Below, piece after piece: positions 53,076-61,872 of a stretch of DNA of 64,000 bases (position 1 is the stretch's first letter; each line of letters starts with the position of its first letter). Source of the DNA: Cerina litoralis. Its GTDB lineage: Bacteria > Bacteroidota > Bacteroidia > Flavobacteriales > Flavobacteriaceae. A program made the translations under genes and the position numbers. The DNA is taken from assembly GCA_022008415.1 (NCBI GenBank), contig JAIRBC010000018.1:1-64000 (forward strand). The letters run 5' to 3'. The notes under the pieces were generated by a model that did no database searches, had not been told where the DNA came from, and saw only the letters and a list, made by a program, of their open reading frames with translations.

Positions 53076-54437
53076 TTAAACGTATTCCGATTTCATCCAG
53101 TCATAGGGTTTCCTCTTAACCCATTGACCTCTTGTGAAATCGGGAAATTCCTGGGGTTCCCCATTGTTTTCAATTGAAGCTTCCGATAATGGAGTTATAG
53201 CGCTCCAAGCCGCGGCATCGTAAACATCTATCGGTGGAGCTATATTATTTATCGCGGATTCCACGAAGGCCTTCATTACAAAATAATCCATACCTCCATG
53301 TCCGGCCCCGGTAGCTTCTTCCCCAAATTTTTGCCAAAGTGGATGATCATATTTTTTTAACCATTCTGTGGCATTATCCCATTCATCATACGATTCGGAT
53401 TTCCCTTCTATATAGATCCGGTTTCCGTCAACTTCCCAGAGTCCATTTGCTCCTTGAACCCTGAATCCAAGGGAATAGGGCCTTGGGGAATTGGTGTCGT
53501 GTGTAACAATAATGGTTTCATTGTTGGCAGTCTCAATTATCGAAGTAATAATATCACCTTGCCTGAATTTGATTTTGGCATTGGGATGATTTATACCTCC
53601 CACGTTCACAATATATCTATGAAGGCCCACCGCCTTTGTTGCCTGGGAGGTCATACTAAGGAATCTGTTGCCCCGGTTAATGTCACACATAACTGCAATA
53701 GGGCCCACGCCGTGTGTGGGATAGGTATCCCCATTTCTATAGATCGAATGCTTAGTCCGCCACTTGGACTCAGAGATTCCCTTTTCACCAAATTCCACTC
53801 CTCTACCGTAGGCCTCTTTCCCGTCATTGAACTTCACTCCTCTAAGGTCATGTTGATAGCCGCATCTAAAATGCAACAATTCGCCAAATACATCTTGTCT
53901 TACCATGTTGAGCACGGCCATGATATCCCTACGAAAACATACGTTTTCCAAAAACATGAAGTGCGTTCCCGTTTGTTCATGGGTATTTACCAAGTCCCAA
54001 CATTCTTCAATAGTCTGGGAGGCAGAAACCTCTACGGCACTGTATTTTCCGGCCTTCATTCCGTCTACGGCCATTCTTGTATGCCATAACCACGGTGTTG
54101 CAATAAGAACCGCATCCACGTTCTTATCTTCTAAAAGATTAAGATAGTCCTTCTCGTTTTTCCCATAGGTTTTCGGTTTTTTTCTTCCGCTATCATCGAG
54201 CATTTTAAGGGCTATGTCGATCCGTTTCGGATCTATGTCGCATATAGCTGTTACCTCGACATCACTCCTAGAAATAGCGTTGTGCAAATGATTTGTCCCG
54301 CGCAACCCTACTCCTATAAAGCCCAATCTTAACTTTTCGCCCGCAAAATGGTCGAGGCCTAACGATAGTTTTGGAGACAAGGCGGCACCTGTGCTTGCAA
54401 TGGCTGTTTTTCTGATAAAATCCCTTCGTGAACCCAT
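53076..54437 (-). CDS. Tat-exported GH109-like Gfo/Idh-family glycosidase
   Basis: A 453-residue protein with a twin-arginine signal (SRRDFIRKTAIAS) followed by a Gfo/Idh Rossmann domain (LGFIGVGLRGTNH). Sequence blocks FLENVCFRRDIMAVLNMVR, GYQHDLRGVKFN and NGDTYPTHGVGPIAVM match GH109 (NAD-dependent alpha-N-acetylgalactosaminidase); the tyrosine and histidine of the active site correspond to Tyr239 and His242, with the same 3-residue spacing. It would act in the periplasm using bound NAD, exported folded by the Tat system whose TatC is encoded in the window. It is divergent from a second GH109-like gene. GalNAc specificity is plausible but not proved. Confidence 0.88.
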   Translation of the reverse strand: MGSRRDFIRKTAIASTGAALSPKLSLGLDHFAGEKLRLGFIGVGLRGTNHLHNAISRSDVEVTAICDIDPKRIDIALKMLDDSGRKKPKTYGKNEKDYLNLLEDKNVDAVLIATPWLWHTRMAVDGMKAGKYSAVEVSASQTIEECWDLVNTHEQTGTHFMFLENVCFRRDIMAVLNMVRQDVFGELLHFRCGYQHDLRGVKFNDGKEAYGRGVEFGEKGISESKWRTKHSIYRNGDTYPTHGVGPIAVMCDINRGNRFLSMTSQATKAVGLHRYIVNVGGINHPNAKIKFRQGDIITSIIETANNETIIVTHDTNSPRPYSLGFRVQGANGLWEVDGNRIYIEGKSESYDEWDNATEWLKKYDHPLWQKFGEEATGAGHGGMDYFVMKAFVESAINNIAPPIDVYDAAAWSAITPLSEASIENNGEPQEFPDFTRGQWVKRKPYDWMKSEYV

Positions 54438-54796
54438 GAATATTGAAATTTAAATTTAAGTAAATAATCTACAAAGTAATCTTACACTTCAATAGTACAA
54501 GAATCTCCTATTCGATTTTAGAGACCAAGATGCTGTAATCGTAAGAAAACAAGATTTTTAGCTAAGTATCGAGATAAATGATGCTTCGTATTTAAACAAT
54601 ACGCCAGAATACGAAAATATTTATCTCAAAACAATTATCTAATGAAAATATTTTTATGATTAAAGAAACATTATTACATTCACACAAACTTACGAAATTA
54701 TTATATTTGTGTTTTGCTAATTTAATTTTTTTCAACCATTGTGGAAAGAATAATATAATTTTCCGCGATTAAATGATTAATACTAAGTAGAAATTT
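54438..54796. other. Divergent promoter region of the two GH109-like genes
   Basis: About 360 AT-rich bases with start codons of both genes at its ends. It holds the nested inverted repeat 54571-54627 listed separately. No gene is visible. Confidence 0.5.
54571..54627. promoter_or_regulatory. Nested inverted repeat, probable operator or hairpin
   Basis: Outer arms GAGATAAAT (54571-54579) and ATTTATCTC (54619-54627) are perfect complements. Inner arms TTCGTATT (54585-54592) and AATACGAA (54608-54615) are also perfect, around a 15-base loop. Centred in the divergent intergenic region, it could be a shared operator for the DeoR-type repressor or a structured 5' end. Confidence 0.6.
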
Positions 54797-56152
54797 ATGG
54801 GTAAGAGTAATTGTGGTCGTAGAAGTTTTATAAAACAATCAACCGTGGCTTTTAGCGGGTTGGCTCTAACCCCAATTGGTTCACCCCTTGATATTTTTGC
54901 TCAAAGGGAAAACGATGCAAAACCGATAAGGCTAGGTTTTGTGGGAATAGGCGGCCGTGGCTCTTACCATCTCGATGTAGCTCTGGGAATGGAAGGTGTG
55001 ATGGTTCCTGCCATTTGTGAAATTAAGCCGGAACGCCTTTACAATGCAAAAAGATGGATTGAAGAGGCAGGACAGCCGTCACCTCGTTTATACGATAGAG
55101 GTCTAACGGATTTTGAGCGTCTATGTGAGGAAGAGACGTTGGATGCGGTAATATGCTCCACATCATGGGAATGGCATGCCCCCGTTTGTCTTGCCGCCAT
55201 GAACAATGACAAGCACGCCGTTTCGGAGGTTCCTATTGTACTCACGCTCGATGAGGCTTGGGCATTGGTGGAAACTTCAGAAAAAACTGGAAAATGGGCA
55301 ACTCTTGCACTCGAACAAGCCATGTTGGAGAGTTCCGATGGGCTCGCCCTGCTGAACATGGTACAAAAAGGGCTATTTGGGGAAATATTGCACACGGAGG
55401 GCGGGTATATTCACGACTTGAGATTCGTTAAGAACAATCCGGCAGAAGAACCTTGGAGATTGGCCTATGATGTAACCCATAACGGCAACCTTTATCCAGA
55501 TCACCCCATGAACCGAATAATGGCCTATGAAGGCATAAACCGCGGTGATAGGCTAGATCATTTGGTCTCTATGGGTTCCAAGGGAGAAATGCTACACAAT
55601 TATGCAGTGTTGAATTACGGCAGGGACTCCGAACAGGCCAAAATTAAATTTAAGCAGAGCGATGTCAATGCGACATTAATACGCACGGTAAATGGAAAAT
55701 TGATTACCTTAAACTACGACACAAATACCCCGCACCCAAGAGGATTATTCCGATTACAAGGAACTAAGGGGGTATATTTGAGAGGAAGCGCTTTAGAAGG
55801 ACCAAAAATTTACCTTGAGGGCCTTAGCCCCAAGGAACACGAATGGGAGTCCGCAGGGAAATACTTGGAAGAGTATCAACATCCTACGCTCAAAAATTAT
55901 AAGCCGGCTCCCCGAAAAAGGGCAATCAGAGGCCATGGGGGCAGTGGTAGTACAACGCCTTTAACCTGGCATTTGTTGGTCCAAGCATTGCGCGAGAACA
56001 AAATGCCCTATTTTGATGTCTACGATTCTGTGACCAGTAGCGTAATTTTTCCGCTTTCCAATCTTTCAGTAGCAAATAAGAGCAAAACGGTGGATGTTCC
56101 AGATTTTACCAAAGGTAAATGGAAATCCAGGCCACCGCTATCTATTGGGTAG
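54797..56152 (+). CDS. Tat-exported GH109-like protein, second copy
   Basis: A 451-residue protein with a Tat signal (GRRSFIKQS) and a Gfo/Idh Rossmann loop (LGFVGIGGRG). It aligns with GH109 proteins and the neighbour at 53076 through LLNMVQKGLFGEILHTEGG and NLYPDHPMNR. The catalytic Tyr233 and His236 keep the family's three-residue spacing, but the usual YPTHGxGPxA context is altered (YPDHPMNRIM), so the specificity has probably changed. It is periplasmic. The following amidohydrolase gene starts 62 nt downstream on the same strand, so the two may be co-transcribed. The divergent palindrome at 54571-54627 probably controls both genes. Confidence 0.85.
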   Translation: MGKSNCGRRSFIKQSTVAFSGLALTPIGSPLDIFAQRENDAKPIRLGFVGIGGRGSYHLDVALGMEGVMVPAICEIKPERLYNAKRWIEEAGQPSPRLYDRGLTDFERLCEEETLDAVICSTSWEWHAPVCLAAMNNDKHAVSEVPIVLTLDEAWALVETSEKTGKWATLALEQAMLESSDGLALLNMVQKGLFGEILHTEGGYIHDLRFVKNNPAEEPWRLAYDVTHNGNLYPDHPMNRIMAYEGINRGDRLDHLVSMGSKGEMLHNYAVLNYGRDSEQAKIKFKQSDVNATLIRTVNGKLITLNYDTNTPHPRGLFRLQGTKGVYLRGSALEGPKIYLEGLSPKEHEWESAGKYLEEYQHPTLKNYKPAPRKRAIRGHGGSGSTTPLTWHLLVQALRENKMPYFDVYDSVTSSVIFPLSNLSVANKSKTVDVPDFTKGKWKSRPPLSIG

Positions 56153-56214
56153 TTCTTTGCGCGTTATATTTTAGATGGCTAAAAGGCCTCCAAAACATTT
56201 TACACGACTAAATC

Positions 56215-57348
56215 ATGAACAAACTTATTGCAATCCCTACAATTGGTATAATATTACTCAACCTTGCCGGTTGTCAGAATAGTGGGGAATTTAAATCCCT
56301 CGATACGAAAGACACTGTCATGAGTCCCGAAAATCTGCTTCTAAAAGATTGGAAGCCAAAGTCTATTTACAAAGTTCCCGTTACCGATATCGAGAAAGCG
56401 AAATTCCCCGTTGTAGACATGCATGCCCACAATTATACCACGACTCCGCAAGAAATAGCCGAACGCGTTGGAATAATGGACAAAGTGGGCATTCAAAAAT
56501 CTGTTGTTTTCACTAATGAAGTGGGTGGTAAATTTGATTCGATATATTCTATGTATTCCAAATACCCAGATCGGTTTGATGTTTATTGTGGATTTGATTT
56601 TTCGGGCTATCAAAAAAAGGATTGGCCCGAAAAGGCCGTAAAGGAACTTCGCCGGTGCGTAAATAAAGGTGCGGTAGGAGTTGGGGAACTCCACGATAAA
56701 GGGGGGGGGTTGGTTGAGGGTCTCCATCCCGATGACCCTCGAATGGATCCCCTATTCGAAGCTTGTGCAGAATTGGGGATACCCGTCAATTTACACATGT
56801 CCGACCCAAAATGGATGTATGAAACCATGGATTCTACCAATGACGGACTTATGCGGGCGTGGACCTGGAGGGTAAGGGACAAGGGTTTTGACCACAACGT
56901 CCTGATGGATATTTTGGCGAACACGCTTAAACGGCACCCGAAAACAATATTCGTGGCCTCACATCTGGCAAATTGCACCTTCGATTTATCAATTCTAGGG
57001 AGAATGTTTGACAAATTTCCAAATCTAAACGCCGATATCTCTGCGCGCTTTTCCGAATTTTCCACCGTCCCCAGAGCTACTGCCGCGTTTTTCGAAAAAT
57101 ACCAGGACAGGGTAGTTTATGGGACGGACTACGGCTGGGAGGTCTGGAACAAACACAGCGACTATGGCAACAATACCTCGCTAGACTCCATGTTCCGGAC
57201 GACTTTTAGGACTCTTGAAACTCAGGATGAACATTTCTATTTAACAGATTTGGTCGGCTATAAATGGCCCATGTACGGTCTCGGCCTAAATGATTCTGTC
57301 TTAAAAAAAATTTATACGTCCAACGCCAGAAGGATCGGGAAACAATAA
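56215..57348 (+). CDS. Amidohydrolase-family lipoprotein (metal-dependent hydrolase)
   Basis: A 377-residue lipoprotein (LAGC, Cys20). It is a metal-dependent TIM-barrel amidohydrolase of the amidohydrolase_2 group: first metal pair in VVDMHAHNY, later ligands in IPVNLHMSD, FVASHLANC and a conserved Asp in YGTDYGWE. Such proteins often hydrolyse or decarboxylate cyclic or carboxylated small molecules. The coding sequence contains nine consecutive G at 56701-56709, in the codons of DKGGGL, a site prone to length changes. It lies after the GH109-like gene and before an HGSNAT-like gene. Periplasmic or surface. The function is unresolved. Confidence 0.8.
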   Translation: MNKLIAIPTIGIILLNLAGCQNSGEFKSLDTKDTVMSPENLLLKDWKPKSIYKVPVTDIEKAKFPVVDMHAHNYTTTPQEIAERVGIMDKVGIQKSVVFTNEVGGKFDSIYSMYSKYPDRFDVYCGFDFSGYQKKDWPEKAVKELRRCVNKGAVGVGELHDKGGGLVEGLHPDDPRMDPLFEACAELGIPVNLHMSDPKWMYETMDSTNDGLMRAWTWRVRDKGFDHNVLMDILANTLKRHPKTIFVASHLANCTFDLSILGRMFDKFPNLNADISARFSEFSTVPRATAAFFEKYQDRVVYGTDYGWEVWNKHSDYGNNTSLDSMFRTTFRTLETQDEHFYLTDLVGYKWPMYGLGLNDSVLKKIYTSNARRIGKQ

Positions 57349-57472
57349 TATTTAAGCTTAATAAATTCCATCGGGTATTATTGTAATATTTTAAAATATT
57401 GGTTTGGTAACAGCCATTCCTAAAAAAACGATCAATCTTTTAATGTATCATTAATCTCTTACTGCTTTAATT

Positions 57473-58675
57473 ATGGATAAATCAACTACCGCTAAACTCG
57501 ACGCAGCTTCAGCCAAGGGAGGCGTAATGTCGGGGCCTATGGACCTACTGGACAAGACCCGGGCCAAAGAAGTCATTAAAAAAGGGGGCAGGCTCCTATC
57601 CCTAGATTTTTACAGAGGTCTCGTGATGGTCCTACTTATGCTGGAGTCTACCGGAATGTACGAGCACTGGCTGGACATGTCAGAAGAAGGTTCACTTCCA
57701 AATTCCCTGGCCTCACAATTTACCCATGTGCCCTGGCACGGTTTGCACTTCTGGGATTTTATCCAGCCCGCATTTATGTTCATAGCCGGTACTGCCCTGG
57801 CATTCTCTCTCACCAAGAGAACCGCAATGGGCCGCCCTTGGAAAGAACAGGCTGTCCACGCCATAAAACGCAGCTGGTGGCTGTTCTTCTGGGGGGTATT
57901 GGATTATGCCGTCCGTGGGGATCACTTGTCCTTTGAGCTTTGGGATGTCCTTACACAACTTTCCTTTACCCTACTTCTCGCCTTTCTTATCTTTCGTTGG
58001 AAGATTGGCCACCAACTTCTCTTTAGCTTGGGCCTCTTGGTCCTGACCGAATGCCTTTATCGCTTCGCCAATGTTCCAGGGTTCGACCAGCCTTTTACCG
58101 ATCAGCAAAATTTCGGGAACTATGTGGATCTGTTGCTGATGAACAAGATCAATCCGGGGGGCTGGGTCGCCATAAACTGTATCCCCACCGCTGCCCATAC
58201 CATCTGGGGGGCCGTGGCGGGAAAATGGCTTATAGACCGTGCGACCGTAAAGGGAAAGATAGGAAACATCGCAATGCTCGGAATTGCCGCGCTAGCCGCA
58301 GGCTATGCCCTTGACCTTCTGAACATCACCCCCATCATAAAACGGATCGCCACCTCGTCATTTACCCTGGTCACGGGCGGATGGTGCCTATTGGCCCTGG
58401 CGTTTCTTTACTATTGGATAGACGTGCTCCAGCACCAAAGATACCTTCGCTTTTTTACCATCGTGGGGATGAATTCCATTTTCATTTACCTGTTCTTTGA
58501 GATCGTGGTGAGCAGATGGCTCAGGGAATACGTAGAGGTGATCGTAACCGGCGTATTGTCGCCCACAGGGATGGCCCACATGGCCACCATGGTCTTTGCG
58601 GCCCTGGCGATTTTTGCCATAGAATGGTACCTGTGCTATTGGCTCTACCGAAAGAAAATATTTTTTAAGGTGTAA
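57473..58675 (+). CDS. HGSNAT/DUF5009-like membrane acyltransferase, paralogue 2
   Basis: A 400-residue polytopic membrane protein homologous to 37731-38840: SLDFYRGLVMVLLM, HVPWHGLHFWDFIQPAFMF with the active-site histidine, and the end WYLCYWLYRKKIFFKV. It has a short charged N-terminal extension (~40 residues) that paralogue 1 lacks. The gene is noticeably richer in G and C (many C- or G-ending codons) than its neighbours, which suggests horizontal acquisition or strong codon selection. The family transfers acetyl groups across the membrane to sugar amines. It lies between two amidohydrolase genes on the same strand; a role in the same degradation route is likely but unproved. Confidence 0.88.
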   Translation: MDKSTTAKLDAASAKGGVMSGPMDLLDKTRAKEVIKKGGRLLSLDFYRGLVMVLLMLESTGMYEHWLDMSEEGSLPNSLASQFTHVPWHGLHFWDFIQPAFMFIAGTALAFSLTKRTAMGRPWKEQAVHAIKRSWWLFFWGVLDYAVRGDHLSFELWDVLTQLSFTLLLAFLIFRWKIGHQLLFSLGLLVLTECLYRFANVPGFDQPFTDQQNFGNYVDLLLMNKINPGGWVAINCIPTAAHTIWGAVAGKWLIDRATVKGKIGNIAMLGIAALAAGYALDLLNITPIIKRIATSSFTLVTGGWCLLALAFLYYWIDVLQHQRYLRFFTIVGMNSIFIYLFFEIVVSRWLREYVEVIVTGVLSPTGMAHMATMVFAALAIFAIEWYLCYWLYRKKIFFKV

Positions 58676-58780
58676 AATCTTGGATAGGCCCGAATAAATT
58701 GGATTTGGAGAGCCCCAACCCCACAATAAATCCGAAAGTTGTTGACCGATAAAATCATTTCAAATTCTGAAACTAACCAA

Positions 58781-59890
58781 ATGGAATACAAGCACCTTTT
58801 TTTTACTCTTTTTATACTTTTTTTTCAATACTGTGGTCAGCACAAAAAGCACCCAGCTACCGATGGGTTTTCAAAATCCGATTTTTATACGGTCCATGAT
58901 TTTAATAAAGTCGATAAAATTGATGCACATGTACACATAGATACGGATAAACCGGATTTTGTTCAACAGGCAAGGGATGATAATTTTAAATTGCTGACCA
59001 TAAATTGGGACGACCCGAATGAATCTGCCGATATGAAAGTCCAACAAAGGATTGCCATACAGCAATTAAAGGCTTTTCCCGGTTATGTGGCCTATGCTAC
59101 CACCTTTTCCGTAAGGAATTTTAACGATGGGGACTGGAAAGAGAAGACTATTGCCTATTTAAAAAATTCCTTTGCCCAAGGTGCCATAGCTGTTAAGGTT
59201 TACAAGGTTATTGGAATGGACCTGAAAGATGAAAATGGGGAATACATTATGATAGATGACCCAAGATTCGATCCTATAATAGATTTTATTCACAGCAATA
59301 ACATCCCAATAATTGGACATCTAGGTGAACCGAAAAACTGTTGGTTGCCTTTGGATAAGATGACCGTAAATGGGGACAAAAGCTATTTTAGTGAGAATCC
59401 CGAATATCATATGTACCTGCATCCCGAAGCTCCTTCGTATGAAGATCAGATCGAGGCACGGGACAACATGCTAAGAAAACATCCAAACCTAAGGTTCGTC
59501 GGGGCACATCTGGGCAGTTTGGAATGGAGTGTTGATGAACTCGCCAAAAGATTGGATGAATTCCCGAATATGGCCGTGGATATGGCCGGGCGAATCTCAC
59601 ACCTGCAATACCAATCCTCTATTAACCGGCTAAAAGTGCGTGACTTCGTGATTAAATATCAGGATCGGCTTATTTATGGTACCGATCTAAGTGCGGAACC
59701 TTCCTCGGATCCCAGTGAATTGAAGAAGCGTATGCAATCGACATGGACGAGCGACTGGAAGTATTTTGTGTCAAATGAGAGTATGACGGTCTCGGATTTT
59801 GACGGGGAATTTAAAGGATTGAATTTGCCCAAAAATGTTGTTGAAAAGATATACTACACCAATGCCGAGAAATGGTTTCCCGGATTATAA
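58781..59890 (+). CDS. Amidohydrolase-family lipoprotein, second copy
   Basis: A 369-residue lipoprotein (FFQYC, Cys18) from the ATG at 58781; the frame opens at 58739, but only this start gives a signal peptide. TIM-barrel amidohydrolase motifs: HVHIDTD at ~45-51, KVYK (carboxylated-lysine-like position), IGHLGEP, VGAHLGS and YGTDLSAE. It is a relative of 56215-57348 but diverged, with a larger middle insertion (PEYHMYLHPEAPSYEDQ). The first 30 codons contain two T8 tracts. It follows the acyltransferase gene with a ~100-nt gap. Substrate unknown. Confidence 0.8.
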   Translation: MEYKHLFFTLFILFFQYCGQHKKHPATDGFSKSDFYTVHDFNKVDKIDAHVHIDTDKPDFVQQARDDNFKLLTINWDDPNESADMKVQQRIAIQQLKAFPGYVAYATTFSVRNFNDGDWKEKTIAYLKNSFAQGAIAVKVYKVIGMDLKDENGEYIMIDDPRFDPIIDFIHSNNIPIIGHLGEPKNCWLPLDKMTVNGDKSYFSENPEYHMYLHPEAPSYEDQIEARDNMLRKHPNLRFVGAHLGSLEWSVDELAKRLDEFPNMAVDMAGRISHLQYQSSINRLKVRDFVIKYQDRLIYGTDLSAEPSSDPSELKKRMQSTWTSDWKYFVSNESMTVSDFDGEFKGLNLPKNVVEKIYYTNAEKWFPGL

Positions 59891-60171
59891 AATTCAATGA
59901 CTCTATTTTAAAAAAGCTATTGTGCTCAAATGATCTAATTTTAAAGGTTTCTGGGTTGTAAATAACAAAGATTTTTGCGCATTAGCTAAGATAATTAACC
60001 AAAACCCCGATTATCGACTACCAAAAAAATAGGGCCTATTCAATTTGGGCTTCCGAATATTTAGGCCTTTACATTTGCCTTTGTGCGATGCTACGGCAAA
60101 CTAATTGGGGCTATTTCGATAAGTACAACTTGAGGTGTAAAATAAAATATTGAACTCAAGAACATTTAGTC

Positions 60172-61641
60172 ATGGGAAAATTTAAAAGGAGGGATTTTAT
60201 AAAGAATACGTTCAAGGCCGGGGTCGGAGTGTCCTTGCTAAATATAGATAATTCAATGGCCAATAATCCGGAGAACAAGGAATTTAAAATAACACAAACA
60301 AAAATCTCTGGTCCAGCAAAAAAAATAGTGGTCGGTGGAGCCGGAATTGCAGGAATGTGCTGTGCGTATGAGTTGATGAAAATGGGACACGATGTGACCG
60401 TCCTCGAAGCTTCGGGCAGGCATGGAGGTCATGTTTATACAGCCCATGATGAGTTGTCCGATGAATTATATGGGGATTATGGACAAGAGCATATTACAAA
60501 ACCTGGCTATGACCTGTATTGGTCGTATATAAAGGAATTTGGCCTTACAGCGTTGCCTTATCCAAGAAGAAAGAATGTGTTGAGACGGATCAAAGGGGAT
60601 TTCTATACGGAGGAGATGCTGCATGATCCTATTATCTTGAAAAATCTGGGATTTAATAAAAAGGAAATCGACTACTTATCCACTAATCCATGGGGAGAAC
60701 TCAAATCACTCTATACCCGTTCTTATTTGGATAATTTTAAGGACGAATACCAGCCTTTCGGAGTGGGATTTGACGAGATGGATAATGTCCCAATGTCTGA
60801 TATTTATAATAAACAAGGAGCTTCTAAGATGGCGTTGAGTCTTTTAGGAGGTTCCGATTCGTCCGCCTTGTTCGGTCTCTGGTATGCTGCCATTCTCAAG
60901 CTAAGGGGTGTACCTGAATACCCTACAGAGATCTATCGTTTAAAAGGGGGCAATCAAATGTTGCCCAATGCTTTTGCAAAAAGGCTGGGACAAAGGGTGT
61001 GGCTTAATAAACCCATCACATCGATACACAATAGGGATGATGGGATTAAAGTTTCTTATCTGGATAATAAGGTAACCAAAGTAATGGAAGCCGATTACTT
61101 TGTAAACTGCATACCATTGCCCGCCTTTAAAAATATTTCTGTTAAACCTGCACTACCTATTGAAAGGCAATATATTATTGAAAACGTGACCTATGATTCC
61201 TACCAACGGTTTGTCTTTCAGGCGAGTTCCAAATTTTGGCTAGAGGACGGGCTTTCGATCAATATGTTCTTAGACCATCCCGATATATGGGATATCTGGC
61301 AATCTGCGGACGAAGTCGATACCCACCGCGTAATCGTTTTGGGAACTGGAGCAGGAGGAATATCGCCACAAAGGGCACTTGCAGCGTTTCGTGAGGTGTA
61401 TCCCGGTAAAAATGACACCATTGAACAAGCTATAGGTAGGGATTGGACCAAGCAACCCTTTTCCTCTACTTGCGAGAGGCTCCCCTTTCCTATTGGGGAG
61501 CTTAAGAAATTCTGGCCAAACATAATGAAACCCCATGGTCGCATCTATTTTGCGGGAGCGTACGCCGATAATTTAAATTGGGGAACAGAGGCCGCCACTA
61601 GGTCTGCAAACCGTGTAGCTAAGGAAATCAATGTTGCCTAG
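60172..61641 (+). CDS. Tat-exported FAD-dependent amine oxidase-family protein
   Basis: A 489-residue flavoenzyme with a Tat signal (KRRDFIKNTFKAG). The FAD-binding Rossmann start is IVVGGAGIAGMCCAYEL with VLEASGRHGGHVYT; most amine oxidases have GRxGGR here, and the histidine replacing the second arginine is a change in the FAD-binding loop. The C-terminal FAD segment is GRIYFAGAYADNLNWGTEAATRSANRVA. The family oxidises amines or other C-H groups using oxygen. It is periplasmic and folded before export. It lies downstream of the amidohydrolase gene with its own ~280-base upstream region. The substrate is not evident; glycan-derived amino sugars are one option suggested by the GH109 and GH20 genes. 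Confidence 0.88.
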   Translation: MGKFKRRDFIKNTFKAGVGVSLLNIDNSMANNPENKEFKITQTKISGPAKKIVVGGAGIAGMCCAYELMKMGHDVTVLEASGRHGGHVYTAHDELSDELYGDYGQEHITKPGYDLYWSYIKEFGLTALPYPRRKNVLRRIKGDFYTEEMLHDPIILKNLGFNKKEIDYLSTNPWGELKSLYTRSYLDNFKDEYQPFGVGFDEMDNVPMSDIYNKQGASKMALSLLGGSDSSALFGLWYAAILKLRGVPEYPTEIYRLKGGNQMLPNAFAKRLGQRVWLNKPITSIHNRDDGIKVSYLDNKVTKVMEADYFVNCIPLPAFKNISVKPALPIERQYIIENVTYDSYQRFVFQASSKFWLEDGLSINMFLDHPDIWDIWQSADEVDTHRVIVLGTGAGGISPQRALAAFREVYPGKNDTIEQAIGRDWTKQPFSSTCERLPFPIGELKKFWPNIMKPHGRIYFAGAYADNLNWGTEAATRSANRVAKEINVA

Positions 61642-61704
61642 TTTTTGGCCTCCGCATAACTAGAGATACGGTGCATGGCCAAAGATACAAGCGGTATTTA
61701 CTTT

Positions 61705-61830
61705 CAAAAACTGGTGGTTCCCAAAGGCACAACAACACCGTTCGAATATATGAAATCGACCATAATATTATCACGTGAATCGGTTACCTCCGGATTTACC
61801 CTAATATCCACAATTTTATTTGGCTCATAT
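61705..61830 (-). pseudogene. Coding-like remnant between convergent genes
   Basis: On the minus strand a ~42-residue open stretch ending in TGA at 61705 reads with protein-like phrases (IVDIRVNPEVTDSRDNIMVD, then YSNGVVVPLGTTSF). It starts right after a stop and has no initiation codon. It is probably the surviving end of a lost gene downstream of the EamA gene; family unknown. Confidence 0.25.
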
Positions 61831-61872
61831 TTTCACCCATTTTTGCCAGAGCTGGAGGCTTTTACCCAAGCT

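Noticed and set aside
58797-58825. T8 tracts in the second amidohydrolase gene as a phase switch
   Set aside because: T-runs of this length are common in AT-rich signal-peptide codons; only the G9 tract stands out.
59891-60171. Terminator or palindrome around GGCCTA / TAGGCC near 60030-60070
   Set aside because: Only 6-bp arms match and there is no T-run, so it is below what I would report.
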